DNA of 64,000 bases from Aselliscus stoliczkanus. Taxonomy: Eukaryota; Chordata; Mammalia; Chiroptera; Hipposideridae. Below, one piece after another: positions 1 to 10,204 of the stretch (positions are counted from its first letter, which is position 1; each line of letters starts with the position of its first letter). The position numbers and the translations under genes were made by a program. The stretch covers positions 154,531,523-154,595,522 of the forward strand of contig CM066730.1 in NCBI GenBank assembly GCA_033961575.1. The letters are read 5' to 3'. The notes beneath the pieces were generated by a model. It saw nothing but the letters and a program-made list of their open reading frames with translations, was not told the origin of the DNA and made no database searches.

Positions 1-1689
1 CAGCCATATTTTACTAGTCTGGATCTTTTCCCATTCTTTTTTCTTCCATAAAAAGTTCCTTCAGTTTCAGTGAGACAGCTGAGTCCATTAAGATTGAAGA
101 ATGACAAAAAATGAAAGAGGACAAAAATAAATGTAAAAAAAATTTTAAGTTTGGGAAAGACTAATTTTGACCTGTGAGACCACAGCTCACACTAGGATTA
201 GGAAACTGATACTAGAAGGAGTGGTCTATGGCCTGATAAGTGAGTTACCAGAGAGGAAAAGCCCCAGGGAACACTGAAAAAAGGAGGTTACAAAGGTAAT
301 TGCCACTGGGCTTCATTTTATACTATAATTTGATTACACCATATTTTGTTAGGCAGCACTACAAGGCAGTGCAGCTAAAAATGACTGTTTCCCCAAAAAC
401 ATGGTTCCCAGCAAAAGTGCTACAATTTCCTTTTCATTAAAGATGTTTCACTGCAGAAAAATCAGAGCGGGGTTGGGGGTGAGGGGATAACCCCAACTCC
501 CATGTTTTGGGTTGTTGGGGTACAACAAAATGGTGGTGGTGGTGGGGTGGGGATTGGAAAGGCAAAGACAGAAGAGCCAAAAGCACAGAGGGAAGATGTC
601 AAGTCCACTGAAGAGCTCCCGTTTACCAATAATCAAATCCTGTGTTTCACACTATGACTGACATTTACATTCATTCAGTGCTGCCCAATATGGTAGCCAG
701 CAGCTACATGTGGCTATTTAACTAAAAATTCAGCTCCTCAGTCGCGCTAGCCACAGTTCACGTGGTAAACAGCCACGTATGGCCAGTGCCGACCGCATGA
801 AGATAGAGGGCATCTCCTCCACCTCAGCAAGAAGCTCTATTGGATAGCGATATAAATGACACAGAAAAGTGAAATATATTTAAGTAGCTTAAGAATCTTT
901 CACATAATAAAGCTAATTCTTCTTTTAAAATTTGGATTTACATTGTTTATGAACATTTCTACAGAAGCATTCAAGTCCTTTCTTTGCTTCCCACCTCCAC
1001 TCTATGGATTAGATTGACAGGGAATGTGTATTTGTCTCATCTTTTCTCAAAAGTTTGAAAATACACCTCAAAATACAAAATATTTATTTTGAACACAAGT
1101 AAACAGAATGTTAAAGAAAGTAAATCTGAAAATACTTGCTTCCTTGTCTTAGCTCCCAAATAAAGCTGTTTGCTGTTTTGCAAACCCAGTGCTTTCAGAT
1201 ACATTAGAATTCCTACTCCGTAGTATTTTTCTTTTCTTTTCTTTTTTTTTTTTTTACTCCTTAGTATTTCAATGGGACTGTGCCATGTGATTAACTGACC
1301 AGTACTGACAGACATTTCCCAGAGCAGAACACTAGTAAAGTAAAAATTGCTGCAAAGATGTAAGATACAACAGGGACATAAAACAGAAAATTTCCCAAAG
1401 AACTTCTATTTTTCGTAATATCACATTCTCCCAGTTTCATCCTGACTGATCCCTTTTTGATGTCCTTTGCTCTCTTCCTTTTTCTTTTCCAGATCTCCAA
1501 ATGTCTTTTGGGGCAGGGAAATGGGCAGAATGTCAGTCCTGGCCCTTTTCCCTTTTCTCATTCTATACTCTCTTCTAGGCAATTCCATTCATTCCTATGT
1601 CTTTAAGTGTTAACCACGATAAATGCTTATGTCTCTAAAACTGTATTTCCAACCACTTTCTTAATATTGCCATACAAATGAATCACAGG

Positions 1690-2760
1690 CATTGCGAATC
1701 TCACCATTCCAATATTGAATAGTATCCCTACTTTCTTCTCCCCCCAAATCTGTTTTTCCTTAAACCAGCATTTACTCCTGTCCCCAGCCGCTCAGTTGTA
1801 CAAACCAGAAGCCATCCTTGATACCTTTCTCTCCCTCCCTCTCAACATAAAAGCCCTTACCAGGTCTTGTTGATTCTACCTCCAAAACATTTCTTGAATC
1901 CATCCCAATCTACTTACACCCCTAGTCCAAGCCACTCGGACACTGCAGAAACCTAGTGGGCCTCTCTCTACTGTCTTCGATCCCCTAAATCCATTCTACA
2001 CACAGTAGCGAGTGTGATGTTTTTTAAAATTTGCAGAAACCATTCAGCGTTTTCTGTATCTGTGCCAATTGTTTATCATAATGCAAACAAAATATGAAAC
2101 AAAGGAAATCTGAGATCTATAAACTCCAAATAATGCTGAGACTATTTACTGTCAGTGTGGACCAGTTTTCTCTACCTTTAAGCTGAGAGTAATTTTTTAA
2201 AAAATGTAAGTGAAATCATTTCACTTCCCTACTTAAAATCTTTCAATAGTTTCTCATGGTTTTTAAGCTACAGCTCCTTTTGAGGATATCTTTCTGAGTC
2301 CCTGCATCGTCTGGCCCCTGTCTACCTCTCTAGATTTACTTCAAGGCACTCTTCTGGAACCCTCGGCGACTGTGGTTTAGCCACTTGGCCTTCTTTTAGT
2401 TCTAACATGCCAAGTTCTTCCCAGCTTCCATTTCCTTTGTCCGGAATGTTCTTCCCTCTGAGTCTTTGCCTAAGTAACTTCTATTTATCCTTCAGGTTTT
2501 AGTTTTAAAATCCTTTCCCTGACTCCACAACTGAAATTAAATATCCTTATTATTTATCATTGCCTTTATTTTTTATTCAAAGCATTTGCCATAATTTGTA
2601 ACTATATATTTGTGTCATTTTTGCTTAATGTCTGCCCCGCACTGTAGTACAAGTTCCACAAAGGCAGGGACCATGCCAATTCTATTCACTGCAGGAGCCC
2701 CAGTACCTGGCACAGAGTAGGTACTCAATAAATATTTACCCAGTGAATAAACGAATCCTT
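1690..2760 (+). mobile_element. L2-type LINE remnant
   Basis: C/T-rich L2 body (CTGAGTCCCTGCATCGTCTG, TGTCTACCTCTCTAGATT) and the classic L2 end, CCTGGCACAGAGTAGGTACTC then AATAAATATTT. The stretch 2040-2220 is less clear and may be another insertion. Confidence 0.6.
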
Positions 2761-3003
2761 GTATAGAAACAGTGTTATTGAAAGCAAACAAATCATGAAG
2801 GTTCTGCTGATTAGCTGAGCATTCAAACACTGAAAGATTGCTGGGCTCCCCAATTTTTGTTCAAAGGGAATTTTTGGGCCAAATTTTAATTTTATAGAGC
2901 CTTTTATTGTACAAAAGGTTTTTTTTTTTCCTTCCCTAGTGATTGGATAAATAAGACTAAGGAAGTCTATAAGTGAGAAGAGTGTTTAAATAACCAGATT
3001 GCT

Positions 3004-3121
3004 GGGTTGGGCGAGTGGCGCAGTGGTTAAGCGCTGGCTTGGGAAGCCAGAGGCCCCAGTTTGGGTCCCACATATGCGGGCCAGTGACACTGCCCTCAAA
3101 AAAACAAGAAAAACTAAAAAA
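3004..3121 (+). mobile_element. tRNA-derived SINE (CYN-like)
   Basis: Head GAGTGGCGCAGTGGTTAAGCG (A box) and B box AGTTTGGGTCCCA, body ending GACACTGCCCTCA, then an A-rich tail. Flanked by a 9 bp duplication, CAGATTGCT, at 2995-3003 and 3122-3130. Confidence 0.9.
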
Positions 3122-4854
3122 CAGATTGCTCTCCTTGAGCCTAGGATCCCACTATAGAAATAGCAAACAAATTCTGATATTTTGCTTCTTCTACCAAATT
3201 TTGTTATTGCTGTTAGAAAGTGTTTATCTATTTTAACCATGTATACATGTGTACATCTGTACATATGTACCACACACAGAAGAACTAAAGCAGTGCATTC
3301 CAAATCACATTCTGGGTATAATCACTTGTCGAGTTTTAAATGCTTATGTATAAAAACGACAGGCTCAATTACCTCTAGGAACCCTTCTAGAAGCAACAAA
3401 ATACATTTCTCATCTTGGAAAAACTTTTTTTCTTAATATTTCATAAATTTAGCAAAATACGTATATTTGTGTTACTTCTATAATAATATCCATTTTGTTT
3501 CAGTGAACATTTTCAAAATAGCCTCTCTACATTCTTATTGGCTAACAGTCCTCGCTGTGGCTATGGGTTTCATTTCTCCTTTTGTACACAGATGGAGGCA
3601 TCTTGCTTCCAGATATTCCGTAAGGTAACCACCACTTCAAAGACGATGGACTACCTTGCAGCTGGGCTACTAATTCCTTCTCCTGTCATTTACATCAGGA
3701 AATATGTCATAAAATAACCATTTCTTGTAGCTGGAAGGATTCTTAGAGATTACCTAGCCCCATCTACTCATTTTATAGATGGGGAAACAGATCCCAGAGA
3801 CTGATAAAAACTCAGGGTTTTCCTGAAATTTTTTTCCTTTATGCAGATTTGATTGGCTTCTTATAAATTCAATTCCTGTATTTCACTGATTATTGCTGTA
3901 GGCTTTATACTGGAAATATTCTGTATAATCAAGAATGTCAGTGACTTTGGGCAGGTTCCTGGGATCTTGGTGTCAAACCCACATTCGCTAAAATTCAGAA
4001 AACTGACTCAAATCCATTAATCTGAATGGTGATGCATTCTAAGTTGATGGGATGCTACGTTACAACATAACTGACACTCAGTTGAGGAGGAGGAGGGTCT
4101 GCGGCAAAATTGGCAGCTTAGGGCCCACCCACAATCAAAATGATTTGTTGTTACTGGTAGTTCTAGCTAGCTACGGCTGCCCTGAAAGGCTCTGCAAGGG
4201 GGTGGATGAGAAAACCCCTCTTTTAGCATTCATGGATAATCAGGAGATGGATACTCATCCAGTCAAGTCAAGTCAGTCAACAGTAAATGCTTACTACGAG
4301 GAAGGTACTGTTTTTGGTCCTGGGGATGGTATAAATTTAAGAGCACCTCCGCACCCAGTAATTTCTGAATGCATTAGGTTAAACTTCTCTTTTGCTCCAC
4401 TTCTTACCACTGACCAAATGACACCTGGCAGTGAACTACAGAAACCTAGTGCTGTCAAATTCCTTTCACTAGGCATGCTTAACATTGAACACTTGTTCCC
4501 CACAGCTTCCTACCACAGCCTCTTCTCCAACAGTAAGAATCTCAGCATCTTGGAGCGAAGAGGGACCCCAGAGGACATTTAGCCCAATGCCCTTATTTTA
4601 TAGGTTAAGAACAAGAAGTATAGGAAAAGAAAGTGACTTGGTTCAGGACACAAGGTTTTACAAGATGACTAAAATACCTCTTTTCCATAAATGTTATTGT
4701 GCCTGATATTCTGGCTTTAAGAAACACACATTTGTATTAAAAAGCTGTTATTCACACATCTATACATTGCCTTCACCCAACCTGCTTTGGTGAATTCTTT
4801 CACCTAACCAGCATATCTATTAATATTGGAAAAGGAAGGGGGGAGGATACTGAC

Positions 4855-5060
4855 AGTGACTGAAATCATACATGCTTGATGCTTTAGGTGGATTATCTCA
4901 TTTTATCCTCACAATCCTCACAGGGTTCTTCTGCCTTACCAAATGAGGAAACTGGAGCCTCCGGACATCTAATTTTCCCAGAGTGGTTCAGAAGTACCCC
5001 GGGTCCCATGCCAAAGCCCACACGCTAGCCTCTACCTGACTGCTGCCACACTGACCAATG
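4855..5060 (-). mobile_element. MIR SINE
   Basis: GATTATCTCATTTTATCCTC, CCAAATGAGGAAACTGGAGCC and GGTTCAGAAGTACC correspond to a reverse MIR. A second, shorter MIR-like piece lies at 3725-3806 (ATTTTATAGATGGGGAAACAG). Confidence 0.6.
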
Positions 5061-5394
5061 AGCAGCCTCCTGATTTAGGAAAGAACATATCACTGTCATT
5101 TCAAAAGCAGAATCACCCTTTCTTGCTAGTCATCATCGTCAAAATGTAAACCAACAACTGTTGACATCTCTATATTTCTTGTGCTTTGGTTATCTCTGAA
5201 TAAAAACCAGACTATGAATTATAAAGTTTTTCGCCAGATGGAAGTAAAATATATACCCCCCCACACACACACCCATAAACTCAACAGCACGCCCAGAAAA
5301 GCCCAGGTGCCCCAGAGAGAATTAAACAAAATACTGTGTCCATTCTAATCACCAAGTCAGAGAACTTGCAAATCTCACTTGACTCTCCAGATCC

Positions 5395-8300
5395 TTACCC
5401 AACAAAGTGAGCAACAATTACCTCATTTGAATTTAATCCATCAGTTGTAGCCAGAGGCACTTTCCCAAGCAGCATTGTGCCAGTCACCTCTTTTATTCCA
5501 AATGCTGGGGAATCAAAGTCCTCCTTGATCCACATTCCAGCAGGGGAACCCTCCTCTAAAGCAGTTTCTTCTTCTGAGACAGGCACTGTATCAGTGTGGG
5601 CAGTATCTCCCAGAATGGGCATACCAGCAGGGAACACTTCTTCCATAGCAGGCACTGCAGCAGCTGGGGTGGCAGGCTCCTCAGGGGTGGGCACTGCAGC
5701 AGCTGGAGTGAGGGGCTCTTCTGCGGTGGGCACCACGGTAGCTGGAGCTATAGGCTCCTCTGAGGTGGGCAATGAGGCAGCTGGGGCTGCAAGCTCCTCT
5801 GAGGTGAGCACTGCGGCAGCTGGGGCTGCAGGCTCCTCTGGGGTGGGCACTGAGATAGCTGGGGCTGCAGGCTCCTCTCGGGTGGGCACTGCAGCAGCTG
5901 GGGCTACAGGCTCCTCTGGGGTGGGCACTGAGATATCTGGGGCTGCAGGTTCCTCTGGGGTGGGCACTGAGATAGCTGGGGCTGCAGGCTCCTCTGGGGT
6001 GGGCACTGAGATATCTGGGGCTGCAGGTTCCCCTGGGGTGGGCACTGAGATAGCTGGGGCTGCAGGTTCCCCTGGGGTGGGCACTGAGATAGCTGGGGCT
6101 GCAGTTTCCTCTGGGGTGGGCACTGCAACAGCTGGGGCTGCATGCTCCTCTGGGGTGGGCACTGAGGCAGCTGAGGCTGCAGGCTCCTCTGGGGTGGGCA
6201 CTGCGGCAGCTGGGGCTGCAGGCTCCTCTGGGGTGGGCACTGAGGCAGCTGAGGCTGCAGGCTCCTCTGGGGTGGGCACTGCGGCAGCTGGGGCTGCAGG
6301 CTCCTCTGGGGTGGGCACTGAGGCAGCTGGGGCTGCAGGCTCCTCTGGGGTGGGCACTGAGGCAGCTGAGGCTGCAGGCTCATCTGGGGTGGGCACTGAG
6401 GCAGCTGAGGCTGCAGGCTCCTCTGGGGTGGGCACTGCAGCAGCTGGGGCTGCAGGCTCCTCTGGGGTGGGCACTGAGGCAGCTGAGGCTGCAGGCTCCT
6501 CTGGGGTGGGCACTGCGGCAGCTGAGGCTGCAGGCTCCTCTGGGGTGGGCACTGAGGCAGCTGAGGCTGCAGGCTCCTCTGGGGTGGGCACTGAGGCAGC
6601 TGAGGCTGCAGGCTCCTCTGGGGTGGGCACTGTGGCAGCTGGGGCTGCAGACTCCTCTGGGGTGGGCACTGAGGCAGCTGAGACTACAGGCTCCTCTGGG
6701 GTGGGCACTGAGGCAGCTGGGGCTGCAGGCTCCTCTGGGGTGGGCACTGCTGCAGATGGGGCTGCAGGCTCCTCTGGGATGGCACCCCCTGTGGTGGGCA
6801 CTGCAGCAGCTGGAGCAACCCCCTCCAAAGCAGGCACTGTAACAGCTGGGGCAGCAACCCCCTGTGGGGCTGATAGTGCAGCAGCTGGGACATCCTTCTG
6901 TACGGTGACCACTGAAACAGCTGGAACATGTGTCTCTACAGTGGCCACTGAAGCAACTGGCATATCCTCCTGTGGACAGGGCACTGTAACAGCAGCTATA
7001 GCAGACTCCTCTGGGGCGGGCACTGCAGCAGCTGGGGCAGGTTTCTGTGGGACAAGTACCCACTCCTCCAAAACCGGCTCAGTATTACCAGCCTCGGTCA
7101 CTTGTTCCTCCAGAAAGATATTTAGCAACGAATCTGAATCTCTCGTTGCTGTCTCCCCTCCCTTCAGCGATGCCACAGGCAGCTTGGGCTTTACGTCATT
7201 CCCAGCTTCCTCGCCATCACTGCTGTGTCTCCATCGTCTATCCAGCAGGTGTAGACTCAGACTCTCTGACTCTGGGGACTTCCTCTGGAGATCCTGGACC
7301 ACCTGCTCTGGGGAGTCTCTACAAAAATGTGCTGGGGCTCGGTCTTCCAAAAGCTGGGCTTCATAACCCAGCTCTTGTGCCTCACCATAAACTTTCTCCA
7401 TGGACAATTCGCAAGGGAGCATGTTTTTCGAGGAAGTCAGACTGATATTTTCTTGATTAACAGTTCCTTCCTCACACTCTAAATAACTCTCATCTGTTAG
7501 TAAATGGGAAATGTCCGATAACACCTCTACTTCAGATCCTGAGGTAATATCTGTTAGTTCATAGCTAAAAGCAGAACTGAGGGAGGCCCTCTCAACACTC
7601 CCCTCAGTTTGACTGCAGTCTACCTGGGACAAACTGCCATTTTCTTTGGCCAGCTCAGCTTCGAAGGCTGATAAGTTTTCTTCATGAGAAGCCCTGCGAT
7701 CAGAGTTGGGCAACCCTCCTGGGTCCAGCTTTCCCAGTGACTCCAGATCAGCGAGGAGTCTGAACTTAAATTCCCCTTCAGTCGTGGGGCTAAAAGGCAC
7801 TTTTTCACACTCCTCCTCACTAACAGCAGAAGTGTCCCTCATGGTATCAGAGTGGTCAGCAAGTTCTATAGCATTAGGCACCTGAGAAGAATCCAGGGCA
7901 TTAAAATCTTCACAATCCAATCCAGCATCACAGTCCTTTATCCTTACGTTTAAAAGGCCTGTGTGTTCCTTTTCTAAGGCAGCAGCCCCTGGAAAATGAC
8001 TAATTACCAGTGAATTTTCTGCATCCTGGAATGGGGCCAGCCCTTCAAAAGAGGCTTGGTTCTCCAGCTCAACTAGAGGAGTCACTCCTTCTTCACATAA
8101 ACACTCTTTTTCAAGTTCAAGAAACATCTGCACTGAATCTGTGTCAGAGAGCTTCTCTGAATCGACAGGACCAACAGTGTATTCTAAATCGGAAACAAGA
8201 CCCTCCAGCTCCCGGGCAGATCTGTTTTTCAGCTCACCGACTGCACTCTCACCTGTGAGAACGCAACTGTAATCAAGAGACGTATCCTTGACAACAGAAG

Positions 8301-9528
8301 CCAGGCGGTCCTTAGCTGGCTGTAGGTCATCAGAGCCACCAATCCGACTAAGAGCTAGGTGGTCCAAAGTCCCCAAGACAGCAGCTGAACCGCCGGCTCC
8401 ACCCTCCACCACTGCTACAGTGTTTATTTGTTGTCTTTCTTCCAAAATATCTGCCAGGCTGTTCTTTTTCTCATTTGCCATTAAACAAGTCTTTCCCCTC
8501 TCTGACAGTTTCTCTTCCTCCCACCCCTCCTCAGCCTCCATCATGATCCATCGCTCATCCTCCTCAAACTTCAGTTCAGACTCTGTTTTCTCTCTCAGGC
8601 TGGGGGTTATGAAAACATGCAATTCTGGATCCAAGAGCTCTTCACTGAGGCAAGGGGAGAGAGGTGGCATTTCCACAGTGCAAGCTGCGTCCCCAAGGGG
8701 GTGCTGCTTCTCACTGAAGCCTCCCTTAGCCAAACTTTTCATGGCTCTGGGCCAGGTTGCACTCGAGAATCTGTGTTCCTGCATTACATCTGTGTTCCCA
8801 CTTGCTGTGGCAGCTCCTGATTCTCGAGGCTGGAATTCATGGGGAGAGCTCTCACTGTGCTGCTGAAATCTGAAGTCTTGGCCGTCTCCACTTAAGTTTT
8901 TCATATCCTGTACTTCTGGAATACCTACAGGTTTGGACACATGTTCCAGAGTTACCGACTCTGGCTGAGGTTCCCTGTGGTCCAAATGACCAGAGCTTCC
9001 TGTTAATGCAGAGCTGGATTCCTTCTTCTCTTGCAAGGAGGGATTTGAAGCACCAGCTTCTGAAACTTCACTGAGCGAAGCTTCCATCCTTTCTGCAAAT
9101 TCCGGGAAATTGGGTGGCATGAAGGACTTCCATGATCGCCTGTTAACATTGTCTTTGCGTTCCACATTTGGTCGCCGTCTGGGTGGCACAGGCGCTGACT
9201 TCTGAACATCACTGCTTAGCTTCAGTGCATCAAATATTATTCTCTCATCCAGCTTTTTGCCTTCTGGTGCTCTAGGCTCAAAAACATTAGATGCTGCTCC
9301 TAATGTACCATTGCTGGATATAGTACTTCCTTCCATCTTTTCCATGGTGCTTTTTGAAGTCTGATTAAGCTTTGACCCCTGGTCAATTTGTTCATTTATC
9401 CTCATCGTATCATATATAGATCGCTGTGGAACATAGCAATCTTCTATATAACCATCCTCTTCCTCTCCTTTCCCCAGGCAGCTGGGGTTCTGCCTTAAAC
9501 AGTCTGGCCTGCTGAGTGGCTTACCCAT
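5395..9528 (-). CDS. KIAA0754: KIAA0754 / alternative MACF1 N-terminal frame with PTPEEP repeats
   Basis: A 1,377-codon open frame. The start at 9528 is supported by an in-frame TGA nine bases upstream and a strong Kozak context (A at -3, G at +4). The N terminus, MGKPLSRPDC, matches my memory of human KIAA0754, a frame nested in MACF1 on the same strand. Features: Gly2/Ser6 (myristoylation-type) with Cys10 and Cys18; an SH3-ligand-like PVPPRRRP at about residue 113; acidic, Ser-rich, apparently disordered sequence to about residue 860; then Ala/Pro/Val/Glu repeats; about 29 units of a 13-residue PTPEEPAAPAASV-type repeat at about 915-1293; and a non-repeat tail. Function is unknown. The frame stops at 5395, but GAG|GTAATT (exon end 5422, phase 0) could splice into the MACF1 rod. 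It lies in a MACF1 intron just downstream of a CpG island. It is a real gene rather than a repeat artefact, because the first ~860 residues are non-repetitive and conserved. Confidence 0.88.
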   Translation of the reverse strand: MGKPLSRPDCLRQNPSCLGKGEEEDGYIEDCYVPQRSIYDTMRINEQIDQGSKLNQTSKSTMEKMEGSTISSNGTLGAASNVFEPRAPEGKKLDERIIFDALKLSSDVQKSAPVPPRRRPNVERKDNVNRRSWKSFMPPNFPEFAERMEASLSEVSEAGASNPSLQEKKESSSALTGSSGHLDHREPQPESVTLEHVSKPVGIPEVQDMKNLSGDGQDFRFQQHSESSPHEFQPRESGAATASGNTDVMQEHRFSSATWPRAMKSLAKGGFSEKQHPLGDAACTVEMPPLSPCLSEELLDPELHVFITPSLREKTESELKFEEDERWIMMEAEEGWEEEKLSERGKTCLMANEKKNSLADILEERQQINTVAVVEGGAGGSAAVLGTLDHLALSRIGGSDDLQPAKDRLASVVKDTSLDYSCVLTGESAVGELKNRSARELEGLVSDLEYTVGPVDSEKLSDTDSVQMFLELEKECLCEEGVTPLVELENQASFEGLAPFQDAENSLVISHFPGAAALEKEHTGLLNVRIKDCDAGLDCEDFNALDSSQVPNAIELADHSDTMRDTSAVSEEECEKVPFSPTTEGEFKFRLLADLESLGKLDPGGLPNSDRRASHEENLSAFEAELAKENGSLSQVDCSQTEGSVERASLSSAFSYELTDITSGSEVEVLSDISHLLTDESYLECEEGTVNQENISLTSSKNMLPCELSMEKVYGEAQELGYEAQLLEDRAPAHFCRDSPEQVVQDLQRKSPESESLSLHLLDRRWRHSSDGEEAGNDVKPKLPVASLKGGETATRDSDSLLNIFLEEQVTEAGNTEPVLEEWVLVPQKPAPAAAVPAPEESAIAAVTVPCPQEDMPVASVATVETHVPAVSVVTVQKDVPAAALSAPQGVAAPAVTVPALEGVAPAAAVPTTGGAIPEEPAAPSAAVPTPEEPAAPAASVPTPEEPVVSAASVPTPEESAAPAATVPTPEEPAASAASVPTPEEPAASAASVPTPEEPAASAAAVPTPEEPAASAASVPTPEEPAAPAAAVPTPEEPAASAASVPTPDEPAASAASVPTPEEPAAPAASVPTPEEPAAPAAAVPTPEEPAASAASVPTPEEPAAPAAAVPTPEEPAASAASVPTPEEHAAPAVAVPTPEETAAPAISVPTPGEPAAPAISVPTPGEPAAPDISVPTPEEPAAPAISVPTPEEPAAPDISVPTPEEPVAPAAAVPTREEPAAPAISVPTPEEPAAPAAAVLTSEELAAPAASLPTSEEPIAPATVVPTAEEPLTPAAAVPTPEEPATPAAAVPAMEEVFPAGMPILGDTAHTDTVPVSEEETALEEGSPAGMWIKEDFDSPAFGIKEVTGTMLLGKVPLATTDGLNSNEVIVAHFVG
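5645..6785 (-). repeat. 39 bp coding minisatellite, about 29 units
   Basis: Tandem array of a GC-rich 39 bp unit (13 codons, frame-preserving) inside KIAA0754. Units fall into blocks. The copies nearest the start are AASV/AAAV types with PTPEEPAAS or PAAP. A middle block of five, four of them consecutive, is AISV or DISV types. The last units are more diverged (PTSEEP, PTAEEP, PAMEE). Nearly all variation is single-base, pointing to recent homogenisation. Because 39 is divisible by 3, other frames also stay open across the array; these are not genes. Confidence 0.95.
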
Positions 9529-9594
9529 ACTTTTTCAATCAAGATGAACCATCAACCTTTTAAAAGTCTTTCAAGAGTTCCCCCAAAAAGCATT
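9529..9594 (-). other. KIAA0754: Probable 5' UTR segment of KIAA0754 with upstream small ORFs
   Basis: In minus sense a plausible acceptor (GGATTTTTAACTTACGCAG|AATG) would start the coding exon at 9594, leaving 66 bases of leader. The leader holds two small upstream ORFs: a 13-codon one starting two bases after the acceptor and a 5-codon one ending just ahead of the main ATG. If transcription runs straight from the CpG island without splicing, this is simply continuous leader; the sequence alone does not settle which. Confidence 0.45.
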
Positions 9595-10204
9595 CTGCGT
9601 AAGTTAAAAATCCTTTTACACGCTCATAACCCCAAACCGCCAGCTGGATTTGCCCTCCAGAAAGGCCTGCAAGTTCCACTTTGAAACCATTCTGTGAGGA
9701 ACAGCTTTTTCCTCACAGGCTAGCAGCCTCATAGTTGCAGGTAAGTGGTATAATTTAATCAACAAACAAAATAATTCCTTGTATGGCTTCTGGGATTTTT
9801 TTTTTTTTTTAAAGAGCACTGCTCTAATTTAGTCAATAAAAAAAAATATCCTCTGACACTGACAAGCCTTACTCAGTATCTAGTTCTACTCGTTTCTCAC
9901 CCATAGCTGGAAGCAGAGGATTTATACCGATTGTGTCCTTTAGCAACAATGGCACAGCCACTCTAGTCTTCATGTATGGCCCAAGCTCCTAAGAATTCTT
10001 TTCATTTTAGCCTCAGTTCCAGCCCTGGAGAGTCCAGCTGGTCTGAATTAGCCATTCGTCCTCCCTAGTCCGGGTGTTTGCATTTGAACTGGGCTGGTCG
10101 GCGGATATTCCTGCAACTTTAAACACAGGAAGTCCTTCATTCGGGGCCAGCTTGGGGCTTCCTGTCTCCAAAACATCATGGCATTGTTATGGCTCCCAGA
10201 ACAG
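9595..10204. other. Spacer between CpG island and KIAA0754
   Basis: 610 bp of ordinary, moderately AT-rich DNA with two short A/T runs (9795-9811, 9840-9847). It could be a first intron or 5' leader of the KIAA0754 transcript. No repeat or conserved-looking exon recognised. Confidence 0.6.

Larger units (their letters stand above)
1..5394. other. MACF1 intron / KIAA0754 downstream region
   Basis: No coding exon found. I searched minus-strand frames for the next MACF1 rod exon expected after 26209 and saw none, so it lies off the left edge. Contents: L2 remnant, one SINE (3004-3121), two or three MIR pieces (3725-3806, about 4540-4640, 4855-5060), and a short G/T-rich stretch at 470-555. Minus-sense AATAAA signals exist (for example at about 2905 and 2564) but none is clearly tied to KIAA0754. 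Confidence 0.7.

Noticed and set aside
4052..4582. 176-codon plus-strand open frame
   Set aside because: No family resemblance, runs into a MIR-like sequence, and has no splice context; chance ORF.
5904..7063. Other long minus-strand frames (159 and 227 codons) in the repeat array
   Set aside because: Frame-shifted readings of the same minisatellite; the KIAA0754 frame alone continues into non-repetitive conserved sequence.
5477..7366. Plus-strand 629-codon open frame opposite KIAA0754
   Set aside because: It is the antisense of the 39 bp repeat, kept open by the multiple-of-three unit; composition is purely Gly/Ala/Ser/Val repeats and it has no promoter or conserved start.
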